Positions 1 to 8,336 of a stretch of 64,000 nucleotides of DNA are shown here, in pieces. Numbering within the stretch: position 1 is the first letter of the stretch; each line of letters starts with the position of its first letter. The notes beneath the pieces are model-generated. The model made no database searches. It was not told the origin of the DNA and saw only the letters and a program-made list of their open reading frames with translations. Source of the stretch: Prevotella melaninogenica (GTDB taxonomy: Bacteria; Bacteroidota; Bacteroidia; Bacteroidales; Bacteroidaceae); assembly GCF_003609775.1 (NCBI RefSeq), contig NZ_AP018049.1, positions 1,568,501 through 1,632,500 on the forward strand. Direction: 5' to 3'. The position numbers were made by a program, and so were the translations under genes.

Positions 1-491
1 AACGCCTCCTCAGCTACTGGGAAACCATAGGTATAAGATGCAACCATACCCACAACCTCAAAACCTGCTTCACGAAGTGCAGCAACAGCTTTCAAAGAAG
101 AGCCACCAGTTGAGATAAGGTCTTCTACAACGACAACCTTAGAGCCTGCAGGGAGTTCACCTTCAATCTGATTCTTCATACCGTGGTCCTTTGGTTTCGG
201 ACGAACGTATGCGTATGGCAATGCCAATTCATCAGCAACGAGCATACCCTGTGCGATAGCACCCGTAGCAACACCTGCCACTGCCGTAGCCTCAGGGAAG
301 TTCTCAAGGATAGCATGAACTAACTCGAGCTTCACAAACGAACGTACATCGTGGAACGATAACGTCTTGCGGTTATCACAATAGAATGGTGACTTCCAAC
401 CACTTGCCCATGTAAATGGGTCGTTAGGTTGCAACTTAATAGCTTTAATTCCGAGCAGTTTGCCTGCAAAGACTTTCTTTAAATCTTCCAT
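1..491 (-). CDS. pyrE: Orotate phosphoribosyltransferase (3' end cut off by window)
   Basis: Catalyses PRPP + orotate to OMP, the fifth step of pyrimidine synthesis, in the cytoplasm. The reverse-strand translation starts MEDLKKVFAGKLLGIKAIKL and runs off the left edge after about 163 residues. It holds the type I PRTase PRPP loop VVVVEDLISTGGSS followed by LKAVAALREAGFEVVGMV. The 'KPKDHG' segment typical of OPRT lies upstream of it. ATG at 491 is chosen because a TAAGTTTG -7 box lies 30 bp upstream. The family is usually about 210 residues, so roughly 50 residues are missing only because of the window edge. Confidence 0.95.
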   Translation of the reverse strand, partial: MEDLKKVFAGKLLGIKAIKLQPNDPFTWASGWKSPFYCDNRKTLSFHDVRSFVKLELVHAILENFPEATAVAGVATGAIAQGMLVADELALPYAYVRPKPKDHGMKNQIEGELPAGSKVVVVEDLISTGGSSLKAVAALREAGFEVVGMVASYTYGFPVAEEA

Positions 492-520
492 CTTGATAGT
501 TTATGGTTATATACTAACTG

Positions 521-528
521 CAAACTTA
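521..528 (-). promoter_or_regulatory. -7 box of pyrE promoter
   Basis: The reverse strand reads TAAGTTTG, a match to the Bacteroidota TAnnTTTG -7 element. It lies 29 bp before the pyrE ATG and separates pyrE from the comF operon upstream. Confidence 0.55.
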
Positions 529-679
529 CACATTTTTTCTGAGATTAAAGGATAAAAAGACTATAAAAGAAGATAACAAGAACAGATGATACTCCTATCA
601 AATACAAGAACAGTTTTATTTGCTTTGAGTAGTATAACTCTTCCTAACAACCATCTAACGTTACTTTTCCGACTCCATA

Positions 680-752
680 TTGCAGTGGTGTTAAGCCTCC
701 GCACTATTCGTGCTAAGCCTTCGCACCAATGGTGTTGAGCCTCCGCACATCA
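680..752. repeat. 22-bp-periodic CAC/GTG palindrome array, copy 1
   Basis: CAC cores begin at 702, 724 and 746, exactly 22 bp apart. Two full units begin GCACTATTCGTGC and GCACCAATGGTGT, each followed by a TRAGCCTYC-type linker. A degenerate unit precedes them. It belongs to the same family as arrays near 17655, 25426, 36996 and 51948. Confidence 0.75.
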
Positions 753-875
753 ATAGAAAACAAACCGAAAAAACCTTATCTACTATCAGGACAGATACAA
801 TTAACTACTAATTACTTACAAAGACGAGTACTACTCATAGACTAACTATAATGGTACGAAGCGTAATGATACTGA

Positions 876-1583
876 TTAATCATTATTCGCAAAGCCCAAT
901 GAGAGGACACTGACTTTGACATTCTCTCCTTTAAGAACTTCTTTGGCAGCAGCAACAAGGGTGGCACCAGAAGTAATAACATCATCAACCAACAAGATGT
1001 GTTGATTATTTAGGGCGGAAGAATCAAGGAGATGGAAGGCTTTTTCTACGTTTTCATTTCGTTCCCAACGTCCTTTTTGCGTCTGACTACCATGAAAACT
1101 AACACGTTCTAAGACCTTATCTAAGACTGGCAAACCAGTTGCTGCACTGATACCACGCGCTATCTCCACACTTTGATTATACCCTCTTTCTCGCTCACGC
1201 TGGCGAGCAAGCGGCACTGGAACCACAGCTGTGATCCCATCGAAGAAGCCATCTTGTGCAAACTCTGCTGCAACAATACGCCCAAGTCGCTCACCTATCT
1301 CAGGATGTCCGCCATACTTCAATTGATAAAGCAAACGACTGGTGTCAGAATGGGCTTTATAAAAGAAGAAAGCAGCACCTTTCTCTATGGGAATCCTACC
1401 CCAAAAGAGACGCACAAGCTTATTGTCATAACCTGATTTTGCATAGCCCGTGCGAGGAAGAGAGTGATTACAACAAGCACACATCACCTCCTCCGTAACG
1501 GTCAGACGCCTACCACAAACCGTACAAGGACGAGGGGCAAGGGTGTCTATCAGGCGAGCCAATAAACTAATCGTCTGTTTCAT
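876..1583 (-). CDS. comF: ComF family phosphoribosyltransferase-like protein
   Basis: A ComFC/GntX-type protein of 235 residues, the usual length. The N-terminus has a CxxC...CxCC zinc-ribbon-like cluster (Cys20, Cys23, Cys35, Cys38). The C-terminus has a PRTase fold with the PRPP motif ILLVDDVITSGATL at about 196-209. ComF is needed for DNA uptake in naturally competent bacteria, but its biochemical role is unsettled, and presence alone does not prove competence. It overlaps the end of recX by 17 bp, so it is the last gene of prmC-recX-comF, likely translationally coupled. Confidence 0.88.
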   Translation of the reverse strand: MKQTISLLARLIDTLAPRPCTVCGRRLTVTEEVMCACCNHSLPRTGYAKSGYDNKLVRLFWGRIPIEKGAAFFFYKAHSDTSRLLYQLKYGGHPEIGERLGRIVAAEFAQDGFFDGITAVVPVPLARQRERERGYNQSVEIARGISAATGLPVLDKVLERVSFHGSQTQKGRWERNENVEKAFHLLDSSALNNQHILLVDDVITSGATLVAAAKEVLKGENVKVSVLSLGFANND

Positions 1584-2085
1584 CGTCTACGAAGTCTACA
1601 TCATCGTCCGCAGCAACGACTCCTTCATCTATACACCTACGGATTAAATCCATCGTAAAACCACGCCCCATGGCAAACTTTATCAACTTCATTGAACGCT
1701 CATAGTCGCTCTCTGCTTTGATAGTACGATACTTACTCGCTAACAATGGGCGCAAGACTTCAAGATATTCTTCGTCATCTACCGCATCAAGGATGGGCGA
1801 TGAGACGGCATTATCAACCTTTTTCATCCACAGAGCCTGCTCAATCTTTCGTCTACCCCACTTGTTATAGCGAATTTTATCATGCACAAAAGACTCCGTA
1901 TAACGGCTATCATCAACGTAATGCAGCGTTATCAACTTCTCCATAATACGTGCTTGCGCATCTTCTGATAGTCCCCATTTACGCATCTTCTCTAACATCT
2001 CACCAGAGCAATGCTCACCTTTCGCACATAAATCGGCAAGTTTCTTCAGGGCTTGCGGCTCTAATATCGGCCGTTTCTGTATCAT
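1567..2085 (-). CDS. recX: Regulatory protein RecX
   Basis: A 172-residue protein with the RecX three-helix repeats. Key segments are the YVDDSRYTESFVHDKIRYNK block at about 56-75 and the following WGRRKIEQAL. RecX binds RecA filaments and limits recombination activity. The ATG at 2085 overlaps the prmC stop as ATGA, which fixes the start. It is the middle gene of a three-gene operon in which both junctions overlap. The acidic tail after residue 155 is an ordinary variable end. recA is not in the window. Confidence 0.88.
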   Translation of the reverse strand: MIQKRPILEPQALKKLADLCAKGEHCSGEMLEKMRKWGLSEDAQARIMEKLITLHYVDDSRYTESFVHDKIRYNKWGRRKIEQALWMKKVDNAVSSPILDAVDDEEYLEVLRPLLASKYRTIKAESDYERSMKLIKFAMGRGFTMDLIRRCIDEGVVAADDDVDFVDDETDD

Positions 2086-2945
2086 GGTCGGATGGCTTTA
2101 GTGAAGCGAAGCTTACCAAACTGGTCTTCTCTCAGTTCTACCCGCTTATAACCTAACGCGTTTAACATCTCCTTCACGTCATTAATATACAATGGGTTGG
2201 TCTCAAAATAAAGCACACCATCAGCCGACAAAGCCTGCACGCCATATTCAGCTATTGCACGATAGAAACGTAGTGGGTCATCATCAGGAACAAAGAGTGC
2301 CGTTTCTGGTTCATACGCAAGCACATTCTCCTTCATCTCTGTCCGTTCTTTGTCGCAGATGTAAGGTGGATTACTCACTATAATATCAAATTGCTGCTGC
2401 ATAGCCGATGCTGAAGGATGAAGCGTATCCTCCATTTTTAGTTCAACACGAACCTGCCATTGGTGTACATTCTCACGTGCAATAAGCAGTGCGTCACCCG
2501 ATATATCCCACGCTGTAACCGCCGAGTTGCGTAGGTCAGCAGCCAACGTAACAGCAATACAACCACTGCCTGTTCCTACATCTAACACCTGCAGGGGTAC
2601 AGGAGGTTGCAAAGCGCAATAACATTGGTTGTTATCCTCTTCTATCCAACGGCACAGCACCTCAGTCTCTGGACGTGGAATCAATACGCCCGGAGCCACA
2701 TGAAATGTGCGCCCACAAAAGGTTTCACGTCCTAAAACATACTGTACAGGTTCCGAACGCTCCAAGCGAGAGATGATTTTCTCTAATTCCTCCTCCGCTT
2801 CTCGAGATAATTCATTAACTTTGCCCGTATATATATCGGTCAGCTTGATGCCAAACTGAACCTCTAATACAAGCCGAACGATAGATTGCGCTTCACCTTC
2901 ATCATACAAAGGAGTGAGTCTGCGCCATAAATCTTGATATGTCAT
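2082..2945 (-). CDS. prmC: Release factor glutamine N5-methyltransferase
   Basis: Methylates the GGQ glutamine of RF1/RF2 using SAM. From ATG 2945 it is 287 residues. It carries the SAM-binding LDVGTGSGCIA and the diagnostic NPPY at about 192-195, plus the N-terminal helical domain ending in PVQYVLGRETFCGR. An ATG 36 bp further upstream is possible but would lie beyond the -7 box TATCTTTG at 2951-2958, so 2945 is preferred. That leaves only 5 nt between box and start codon, so the mRNA is probably leaderless. It is divergent from ribD with 27 bp between start codons. Confidence 0.93.
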   Translation of the reverse strand: MTYQDLWRRLTPLYDEGEAQSIVRLVLEVQFGIKLTDIYTGKVNELSREAEEELEKIISRLERSEPVQYVLGRETFCGRTFHVAPGVLIPRPETEVLCRWIEEDNNQCYCALQPPVPLQVLDVGTGSGCIAVTLAADLRNSAVTAWDISGDALLIARENVHQWQVRVELKMEDTLHPSASAMQQQFDIIVSNPPYICDKERTEMKENVLAYEPETALFVPDDDPLRFYRAIAEYGVQALSADGVLYFETNPLYINDVKEMLNALGYKRVELREDQFGKLRFTKAIRP

Positions 2946-2950
2946 AGCTG

Positions 2951-2958
2951 CAAAGATA
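2951..2958 (-). promoter_or_regulatory. -7 box of prmC promoter, abutting the ATG
   Basis: The reverse strand reads TATCTTTG, followed by 5 nt and then ATG. With a Bacteroidota -7 element, transcription should begin at or next to the start codon. This is prediction from spacing only. Confidence 0.6.
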
Positions 2959-2972
2959 GGAATTTTAATGAA

Positions 2973-4091
2973 ATGAAACAAGAAGAAACTGACAAAAAAT
3001 ACATGCGTCGCTGCTTACAATTAGCACGCAATGGGCAGCTACTTGCTAAGCCTAACCCAATGGTCGGGGCGGTTATTGTGAGCAAGGAGGGTAGGATTAT
3101 TGGTGAGGGCTACCACGTACGTTGTGGCAAAGGGCACGCGGAGGTGAACGCTTTTGCATCTGTAAGGAAGGAAGACGAGACTTTGCTACGTGAAGCAACG
3201 GTGTACGTCAGTCTTGAGCCTTGCTCTCATTATGGGAAAACACCTCCTTGTGCCGACTTGATTATCAGTAAGGGTGTGCACCGTGTGGTATGCGGTTGCA
3301 TCGATCCTTTTGCTGAAGTGCAAGGACGTGGGGTGAAGAAGATTCGCGAAGCAGGGATAGAAGTGACCGTGGGTGTATTGGAGAAAGAGTGTTTAGAACT
3401 GAATAAACGGTTTATTACTTATAATACACATAAACGACCTTATGTGATATTGAAGTGGGCGGAAACAGAAAGTAGACTAACCAACACGCCATTCAACACA
3501 CCAGCCAGCCCCTCCCCCTTACCCCTCCCCCATAGGGAGGGGAGTAATCACCGAGATACCCCTGATGATGCGAGTATTATAAATGGTAGTAAAGATGGTG
3601 TAACTACTTGTACTAATAACTCTGGCGTGGCTTATATTGGCAACTTGCCGGGTAAAGACTATCAGCCATTGATTATCTCTACGCCTTTCACTAAAATGTT
3701 GGTGCATAAGATGAGGGCTGAGAATGATGCGATTCTCGTTGGGAAAACAACGGAAGAATTAGAACAACCACAGCTGACGGTGAGGGAATGGAGCGGTCCA
3801 AATCCAGAGAAGTTAGTGCTGACAAGTCGGCCGACAAAGGAGGGAGAATACGCAACACCTGCTGAAGTGCTGTCGCATCTCTATGCTGAAAAGAAGCAAA
3901 GTCTCATCGTGGAAGGTGGTGCAAAAACCTTACAGAGTTTTTTAGATGCTGGACTATGGGACGAGATACGCATAGAATCGGCTCCTTTCACGGTTAACGA
4001 AGGTGTAGAAGCACCAAAACTCCCAGAGAATATACGTGTTGTAAAGGTAGAGAAGTATGTTAATACGATTGTAACATACGAACGAGCGTAG
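2973..4091 (+). CDS. ribD: Riboflavin biosynthesis deaminase/reductase RibD with internal insertion
   Basis: Bifunctional enzyme that deaminates and then reduces the pyrimidine intermediate of riboflavin synthesis. From ATG 2973 it is 372 residues. The N-terminal deaminase has the zinc ligands HAE at 55-57, Cys84 and Cys93 (PCSHYGKTPPC). The C-terminal reductase has STPFTKMLVHKMRAENDAI, LTVREW and VEGGAKTLQSFL. At the domain boundary the reductase motif K-W-A-x-x-x-S-x-D-G is split. KWAETES (161-167) and SKDG (206-209) are separated by about 38 low-complexity residues including ASPSPLPLPHREGS. These are encoded by a GC-rich hairpin repeat also found between genes elsewhere in the window. The frame is kept, so the protein may still work; reductase activity is uncertain. 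Confidence 0.92.
   Translation: MKQEETDKKYMRRCLQLARNGQLLAKPNPMVGAVIVSKEGRIIGEGYHVRCGKGHAEVNAFASVRKEDETLLREATVYVSLEPCSHYGKTPPCADLIISKGVHRVVCGCIDPFAEVQGRGVKKIREAGIEVTVGVLEKECLELNKRFITYNTHKRPYVILKWAETESRLTNTPFNTPASPSPLPLPHREGSNHRDTPDDASIINGSKDGVTTCTNNSGVAYIGNLPGKDYQPLIISTPFTKMLVHKMRAENDAILVGKTTEELEQPQLTVREWSGPNPEKLVLTSRPTKEGEYATPAEVLSHLYAEKKQSLIVEGGAKTLQSFLDAGLWDEIRIESAPFTVNEGVEAPKLPENIRVVKVEKYVNTIVTYERA
3509..3553 (+). repeat. GC-rich hairpin repeat embedded in frame in ribD
   Basis: It has CCCCTCCC and GGGAGGGG arms (perfect 8 bp) around a CCATA loop, then GAGTAATCACCG. About 41 of 45 bases match the intergenic copy at 51824-51867, and the hairpin with the GAGTRATYACCG tail recurs in reverse at 37128-37167. 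Here it is translated as part of a 38-residue insertion between the RibD domains. Confidence 0.8.
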
Positions 4092-4129
4092 GATGAAATG
4101 GCATCCATTCAGTACTACAAAACGGCTAA

Positions 4130-4227
4130 AAACAATTTATCTTCATGAAAAAAAGAATTTCTTTTCATGAAGATAAATATTTATTTTCACGACAAAAAAT
4201 ATTTCTTTTCATGAAAATAATTCGACA
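4130..4227. repeat. 98-bp 22-periodic palindromic element, copy A
   Basis: Four CATG/CACG cores lie at 4144, 4166, 4188 and 4210, exactly 22 bp apart, with AATATTT-type linkers and dyad symmetry about 4178.5. It lies between the convergent 3' ends of ribD and the UPF0597 gene. The left outer arm is degenerate (AACAATTTATC) and the right outer arm is ATAATTCG. Confidence 0.9.
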
Positions 4228-4257
4228 ATAAGACTGAGTTGGGGTGCAATAGTCTTT

Positions 4258-5547
4258 TTAATTGCACTTATGCGTCATAATATTCAACACCATATCATCG
4301 GTAATACACATCGCTTCCTTACCAATGCTTGTAAGGTTTCGGATAGACTTATCAACATCTTCGTCAATGATTCCCTCTGCAGACGTTACGTGTTTGCCCT
4401 CCATGGAAAGTGTTGCTGAAAGGATAGCTGTTGACACACCCGATGAAATCTTTAGTGAACAACTTGGCTTCGCACCATCGCAAATCATACCAGTAAGGTT
4501 GGCTATCATGTTCTTTACCGAATGACAAACATTGGTATAATTGCCTCCCATCAGATAAGTAATACCACAACTGGAACCAATACTTGCTACGACACAACCA
4601 CAAAGGGCTGAGAGTGCACCAAGACTCTGCTTGATGTAGATGGCTGTGAGATGACTCAAGGTGAGTGCGCGGATAAGTTCCTCACGTGTATTCTCATTCT
4701 CCTTCGCAAAAACAGCCACTGGATTGGTTGCACAGATACCCTGATTTCCAGAACCGCTATTACTCATCACTGGAATCAAAGCACCACCCATACGGGCATC
4801 GCAGGCTGAAGCGGTCTTCGCAATAACGTGTGAGAAAATGCTGTTACCAAAGATTCCACGACTCAAAGGACGGTCCATTATCTTTCCCAAACAATGTCCG
4901 TAATTTCCCTTCAAAGCCTCAGCAGCAGCACGAAGATTATAACGCTTTGCTTCAAGGATAAACTCAATCTCATCGATAGGAGTAGTTGTTGCAAACTCCC
5001 ATACCTTATTGAGGTTCAGACAGAGGGGTGCTGTTTCAACAGCAGCAGCACTGGGTTGCATCTTATCATGCAAAACAGTACCATCCTTCTCCTCAAAAAC
5101 AATATTCGTATGGGTACCCATGATGATGGCTGTGGCACGATGTCCCTCAGCCTCACAAGTGATTTCTATGTATAGTTTCTCGGTGATACCGTCCTTCAGT
5201 TTGACATCAATTCGATTCTCACTGATAAATGTCTTGCCAGCCTCCAAAGTAACAGGTGTGAGGTCCTTGATAACCTCCAACTGATATTCTGACTTACCCA
5301 CCAAAGCACCGAGGGCAATAGCAATAGGCAATCCAATCATTCCCGTGCCAGGAATACCGACTCCCATCGCATTCTTCAGAATATTAGCAGAGAGCAACAC
5401 GCTAATATGTTCTGGTTTCTGACCTAACAACTCTGTAGCGTGTGCAGTACACAACGCCACAGCCATTGGCTCTGTACAACCAACAGCAGGTACTACCTGC
5501 TGGTGTATCAACTCGATAATCTGTTCTCTAATGTTCTTCTCAAGCAT
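4258..5547 (-). CDS. UPF0597 family protein, probable L-cysteine desulfidase
   Basis: A 429-residue protein of the UPF0597 (YhaM/CyuA, serine dehydratase alpha-like) family. Characterised relatives are 4Fe-4S enzymes that split L-cysteine into pyruvate, ammonia and sulfide. Seen here: the N-terminal VVPAVGCTEPMAVAL signature, a central GNSIFSHVIAKTASACDARMGG region and conserved cysteines in GMICDGAKPSCSLKISSG near the C-terminus. The length is normal. It stands alone, leftward, with no cysteine transporter beside it. The exact substrate is inferred from the family. Confidence 0.85.
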   Translation of the reverse strand: MLEKNIREQIIELIHQQVVPAVGCTEPMAVALCTAHATELLGQKPEHISVLLSANILKNAMGVGIPGTGMIGLPIAIALGALVGKSEYQLEVIKDLTPVTLEAGKTFISENRIDVKLKDGITEKLYIEITCEAEGHRATAIIMGTHTNIVFEEKDGTVLHDKMQPSAAAVETAPLCLNLNKVWEFATTTPIDEIEFILEAKRYNLRAAAEALKGNYGHCLGKIMDRPLSRGIFGNSIFSHVIAKTASACDARMGGALIPVMSNSGSGNQGICATNPVAVFAKENENTREELIRALTLSHLTAIYIKQSLGALSALCGCVVASIGSSCGITYLMGGNYTNVCHSVKNMIANLTGMICDGAKPSCSLKISSGVSTAILSATLSMEGKHVTSAEGIIDEDVDKSIRNLTSIGKEAMCITDDMVLNIMTHKCN

Positions 5548-5622
5548 AATGATGTGATTTAGGTTTAGCTTGATATTATTATGATATTAAATAATTCTCC
5601 TTCGTATCTACCCGCTCAAACA

Positions 5623-6036
5623 TCAATCTATTTGAGAGAGCTTATTACCTAACTCTTGTCGCATAGCCTCCATCTTTTGATGTCGGTCGATAGAGAATGT
5701 TGAGCCATTCGCCTCAACATAATAAAATAAAGCGTATGCTTTTTCCAACAGTATTTGGCGCAAAGGTTGCCCTTTATAGCTTGCCTCAGCATGTAGCAAC
5801 TCTGCAACCATATTTATTTTATCTATTCGCTCAGCCTCATCCCACTGCTCCTTAGCGTATTTCAACAGCTCGTCAACGGAGAGATTACGTAAATCATCAT
5901 ACTCTCCAACATACTGTCTATAAAGGTCTTTCAAGTCCTTATCCAGCTTTAAGTCATCATCTTTCTTCGAAAGAAAGCGCGAAATAGCAGCATTGAATTC
6001 CTCTATCAAGCGAATAAAATAATCTCGTTGTAACAT
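5623..6036 (-). CDS. Small helical protein of unknown function (DUF6483-like)
   Basis: Predicted cytoplasmic protein of 137 residues if it starts at MLQRDYFIRLIEEF (ATG 6036); a longer start 24 bp upstream is less likely. It is charged and predominantly helical, with no signal peptide and no catalytic motif I recognise. The N-terminal segment and the spacing of the later helices resemble small proteins annotated DUF6483; that link is from memory and weak. It is monocistronic and follows the helicase gene in the same direction, separated by a hairpin at 6141-6178. Confidence 0.6.
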   Translation of the reverse strand: MLQRDYFIRLIEEFNAAISRFLSKKDDDLKLDKDLKDLYRQYVGEYDDLRNLSVDELLKYAKEQWDEAERIDKINMVAELLHAEASYKGQPLRQILLEKAYALFYYVEANGSTFSIDRHQKMEAMRQELGNKLSQID

Positions 6037-6140
6037 AGTAGATTTCCTTTTATGACACAAAAGTAAATAAAAAATTGATATAAATCCACTTTTCAGTGTG
6101 TAATTAAATAAAAAATATTTTAGGATTGGGGGTATAAAGA

Positions 6141-6178
6141 ATTAGCCCAATTAGCCTAATAAGGCCAATTGGGCTAAT
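6141..6178. terminator. Inverted repeat, probable terminator of the helicase gene
   Basis: The arms TTAGCCCAATT and AATTGGGCTAA (perfect 11 bp) surround a loop that itself contains AGCC/GGCC. It lies 14 bp beyond the helicase stop, and on the reverse strand it is followed by the T-rich TTCTTTAT. Confidence 0.6.
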
Positions 6179-6191
6179 AGAATAGACACTT

Positions 6192-8162
6192 TTAGGACTG
6201 CGGAAGACTTTCCCACAGCTTCTTATAGAATTCGTGTTGGGTCATTGTTTGGACATTACCAAGGATTATCAACTTCATTCTGGCACGTGTTATAGCCACG
6301 TTCATACGACGTAAATCACGTAAAAAACCTATCTGACCATCATCATTGGAACGCACAAGAGAAATGAGTATCACGTCACGTTCCTGTCCTTGAAAGCCGT
6401 CAACAGTGTTCACACTGATAAGACTTCGATAGGGCTTGAAGAACTCTCGCTTCTTAATCAAGCTACGGAGATACTGCACTTGAGCACGATAAGGAGAGAT
6501 TACTCCCACATCTATCCGCTCTTCCAACACTCTATGCTTGCCAATCTTAGTGAAATAATCCTTTAAAGTCTTGAGTGTTAGCTCTGCTTCTCCTTTATTA
6601 ATACGTCCAAAAGAAGAACCAACAAACTGCTCATGGAAGGCGTTTTCCTTTTCGTTATTTGACTGAGAAGGACCTGAATTAGCTTCACTTTCCGTCAAAT
6701 CATACGATGAAACGACCGCTTCATTTGACGTATCAATCCATACCATTGGATTGTCATAATCAAGGATGCCACGGTATTTAATCTGCGGAGCGGTTTCCAC
6801 CTGTCCGCCATAGAACCAATCGGATGAGAAGCGCATAATCTCTTCATTCATTCGATACTGCACCTTCAACAGCGTTACAACCTCTGGTTTATTCTCTACG
6901 ATGCGTTCCATCAGTGTCTTACCCAATCCTCCACGCAAGGCTGCTATGCTTTTTACCGTCGGTGGAAGTTGGCAATGATCACCCGCAAAGACAACTCTCG
7001 ATGCCCTGCGAATAGCTATCCAGCAGGCCGCTTCAAGGGCTTGTGCAGCCTCATCGATAAACAAAGTCGTGAACTTCTGACCTTCCATTATCCTGCTGTT
7101 TGCACCAACGAGGGTAGAAGCAACGACACGTGCCTCTCCAAACAACTCGGCATTGATACGTATCTCAAGCTCAGTAGCACGGCTCTTCAGCCTATCCATC
7201 TTCTGATGATAGCTTTCAGAACCTTTCTTTCTATTGTTTCTCAATTCACGAATAGCCTTCCGAATCGACCACAACTGAGGGTAGTCAGGATGCGCTTCAA
7301 ACTTTCTTTCGTATGTAAAACCTAACATCTTATCATTCACTCGGGTAGGATTACCAATGCGAAGAACATTGATACCACGGTCAACAAGCTTCTCACAAAT
7401 CCAGTCAACAGCCATATTACTCTGCGCACAAACCATCACCTGACTCTCTCGCATCAGTGTTTCGTTGATAGCTTCGACCAATGTTGTTGTCTTACCCGTT
7501 CCCGGTGGACCATGAACTATCGCCACATCCTTTGCCCATAACACCTCATTAACAGCCTTTTCTTGTGTTGGATTCAGCCATGGTAATCGAATAGGAGCAA
7601 AGGAGAACTTCTCTACCTTTTGTCGTGAATAGAACAAGTCACGAAGATGAGCCAGCCTATTTCCTTTTGCTTTCATGGTACGGTCTAACGCATCGAACAT
7701 CATCTGATAGCTCGTTTCATCAAAACCTAATTGACATCCAATCTGCTCTGAAGCTGATTGAAGGTCTAATAAGGGTGCAGAGTCAGGGACTGCAACAACC
7801 ATTCTGTCGCCCTCTACATACGATACTGTACCTGTAAAGCCATAGTATTTCAGCTGAACAGACTTATTGGGAGTCCCCTTCTCCGTCTCAATGAACTTAA
7901 AGAAAAGAAGCGGACGACCACATTCAAAGTTATGCTCGATATCCCCATCCTGTGTACGAAATACCTCAATGCATAGTTGGTTGAGTCCATTATAAAACCG
8001 TTTGCCCACTCTTAACGGAAACCAAGCGTCACCTCGCTTCACTTTCCGCTGCATACCAGCAGCCTCAGTCTGCTTTCTAAAGGCTTCTTTCTCGGCATAA
8101 TACTCCATTTGGAGCAGTAAACGCTGACGTTGTAAGAGTTGTATTGGACTTTCCTGAAGCAT
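6192..8162 (-). CDS. SF1 DNA/RNA helicase, IGHMBP2/Upf1-like AAA protein
   Basis: A 656-residue superfamily 1B helicase. An N-terminal beta-barrel-like region (about 1-190) precedes Walker A GPPGTGKTTT, motif II DEAAQALEAA (DEAA form), motif III GDHCQLPPTV, motif V VNTVDGFQGQERDVI and motif VI NVAITRARMKL. Relatives such as human IGHMBP2 unwind DNA and RNA 5' to 3'. The bacterial role is not established. All core motifs are intact and the length is typical for Bacteroidota members. The gene stands alone, and a 48-bp duplicated repeat lies directly upstream of its ATG. Confidence 0.88.
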   Translation of the reverse strand: MLQESPIQLLQRQRLLLQMEYYAEKEAFRKQTEAAGMQRKVKRGDAWFPLRVGKRFYNGLNQLCIEVFRTQDGDIEHNFECGRPLLFFKFIETEKGTPNKSVQLKYYGFTGTVSYVEGDRMVVAVPDSAPLLDLQSASEQIGCQLGFDETSYQMMFDALDRTMKAKGNRLAHLRDLFYSRQKVEKFSFAPIRLPWLNPTQEKAVNEVLWAKDVAIVHGPPGTGKTTTLVEAINETLMRESQVMVCAQSNMAVDWICEKLVDRGINVLRIGNPTRVNDKMLGFTYERKFEAHPDYPQLWSIRKAIRELRNNRKKGSESYHQKMDRLKSRATELEIRINAELFGEARVVASTLVGANSRIMEGQKFTTLFIDEAAQALEAACWIAIRRASRVVFAGDHCQLPPTVKSIAALRGGLGKTLMERIVENKPEVVTLLKVQYRMNEEIMRFSSDWFYGGQVETAPQIKYRGILDYDNPMVWIDTSNEAVVSSYDLTESEANSGPSQSNNEKENAFHEQFVGSSFGRINKGEAELTLKTLKDYFTKIGKHRVLEERIDVGVISPYRAQVQYLRSLIKKREFFKPYRSLISVNTVDGFQGQERDVILISLVRSNDDGQIGFLRDLRRMNVAITRARMKLIILGNVQTMTQHEFYKKLWESLPQS

Positions 8163-8256
8163 ATCTTTTTATAGTTGACAAGTTAACGAGTTGACGAGTT
8201 AACAAGTTATATCTTTTTATAGTTGACGAGTTAACAAGTTGACAAGTTAATCGCTT
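8161..8256. repeat. 48-bp tandem duplication upstream of the helicase gene
   Basis: Two units beginning ATATCTTTTTATAGTTGAC start at 8161 and 8209 (48 bp apart). Each continues with alternating GACAAGTT/GACGAGTT/AACAAGTT blocks. The same GTTGACAAGT vocabulary, on the opposite strand, makes the 47-bp tandem repeat at 13283-13420. The repeat sits in the leader or promoter region of the helicase gene. Confidence 0.75.
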
Positions 8257-8336
8257 TATCTCTGTTTCAAACACTTTACAAATATAATACTTTTTATCTA
8301 ATATCCATTATACAACGAATAAAAAACAAGAAGGGC

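Larger units (their letters stand above)
492..875. other. Intergenic region pyrE-comF (384 bp)
   Basis: There is no ORF of credible length. The region contains the pyrE promoter near 521-528 and, at about 680-752, a short array of CAC...GTG mini-palindromes at 22-bp spacing (listed separately). The rest is AT-rich with nothing recognisable. Confidence 0.6.

Noticed and set aside
680..752. CRISPR-like repeat array
   Set aside because: The unit repeats directly at 22 bp with no unique spacer, and no cas gene is in the window. The other four arrays and the 47-bp repeat fail for the same reason.
3469..3594. Frameshift or assembly error in ribD
   Set aside because: The frame is open throughout and the domains on both sides are in the same frame; sequencing error would not give a second copy of an intergenic repeat. 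Resequencing would settle it.
4130..4227. Intrinsic terminator as sole explanation of the 98-bp elements
   Set aside because: Several neighbouring genes have separate, classic terminators (for example 12073, 25788, 31774), and the elements have four periodic cores without a GC stem and T-run.
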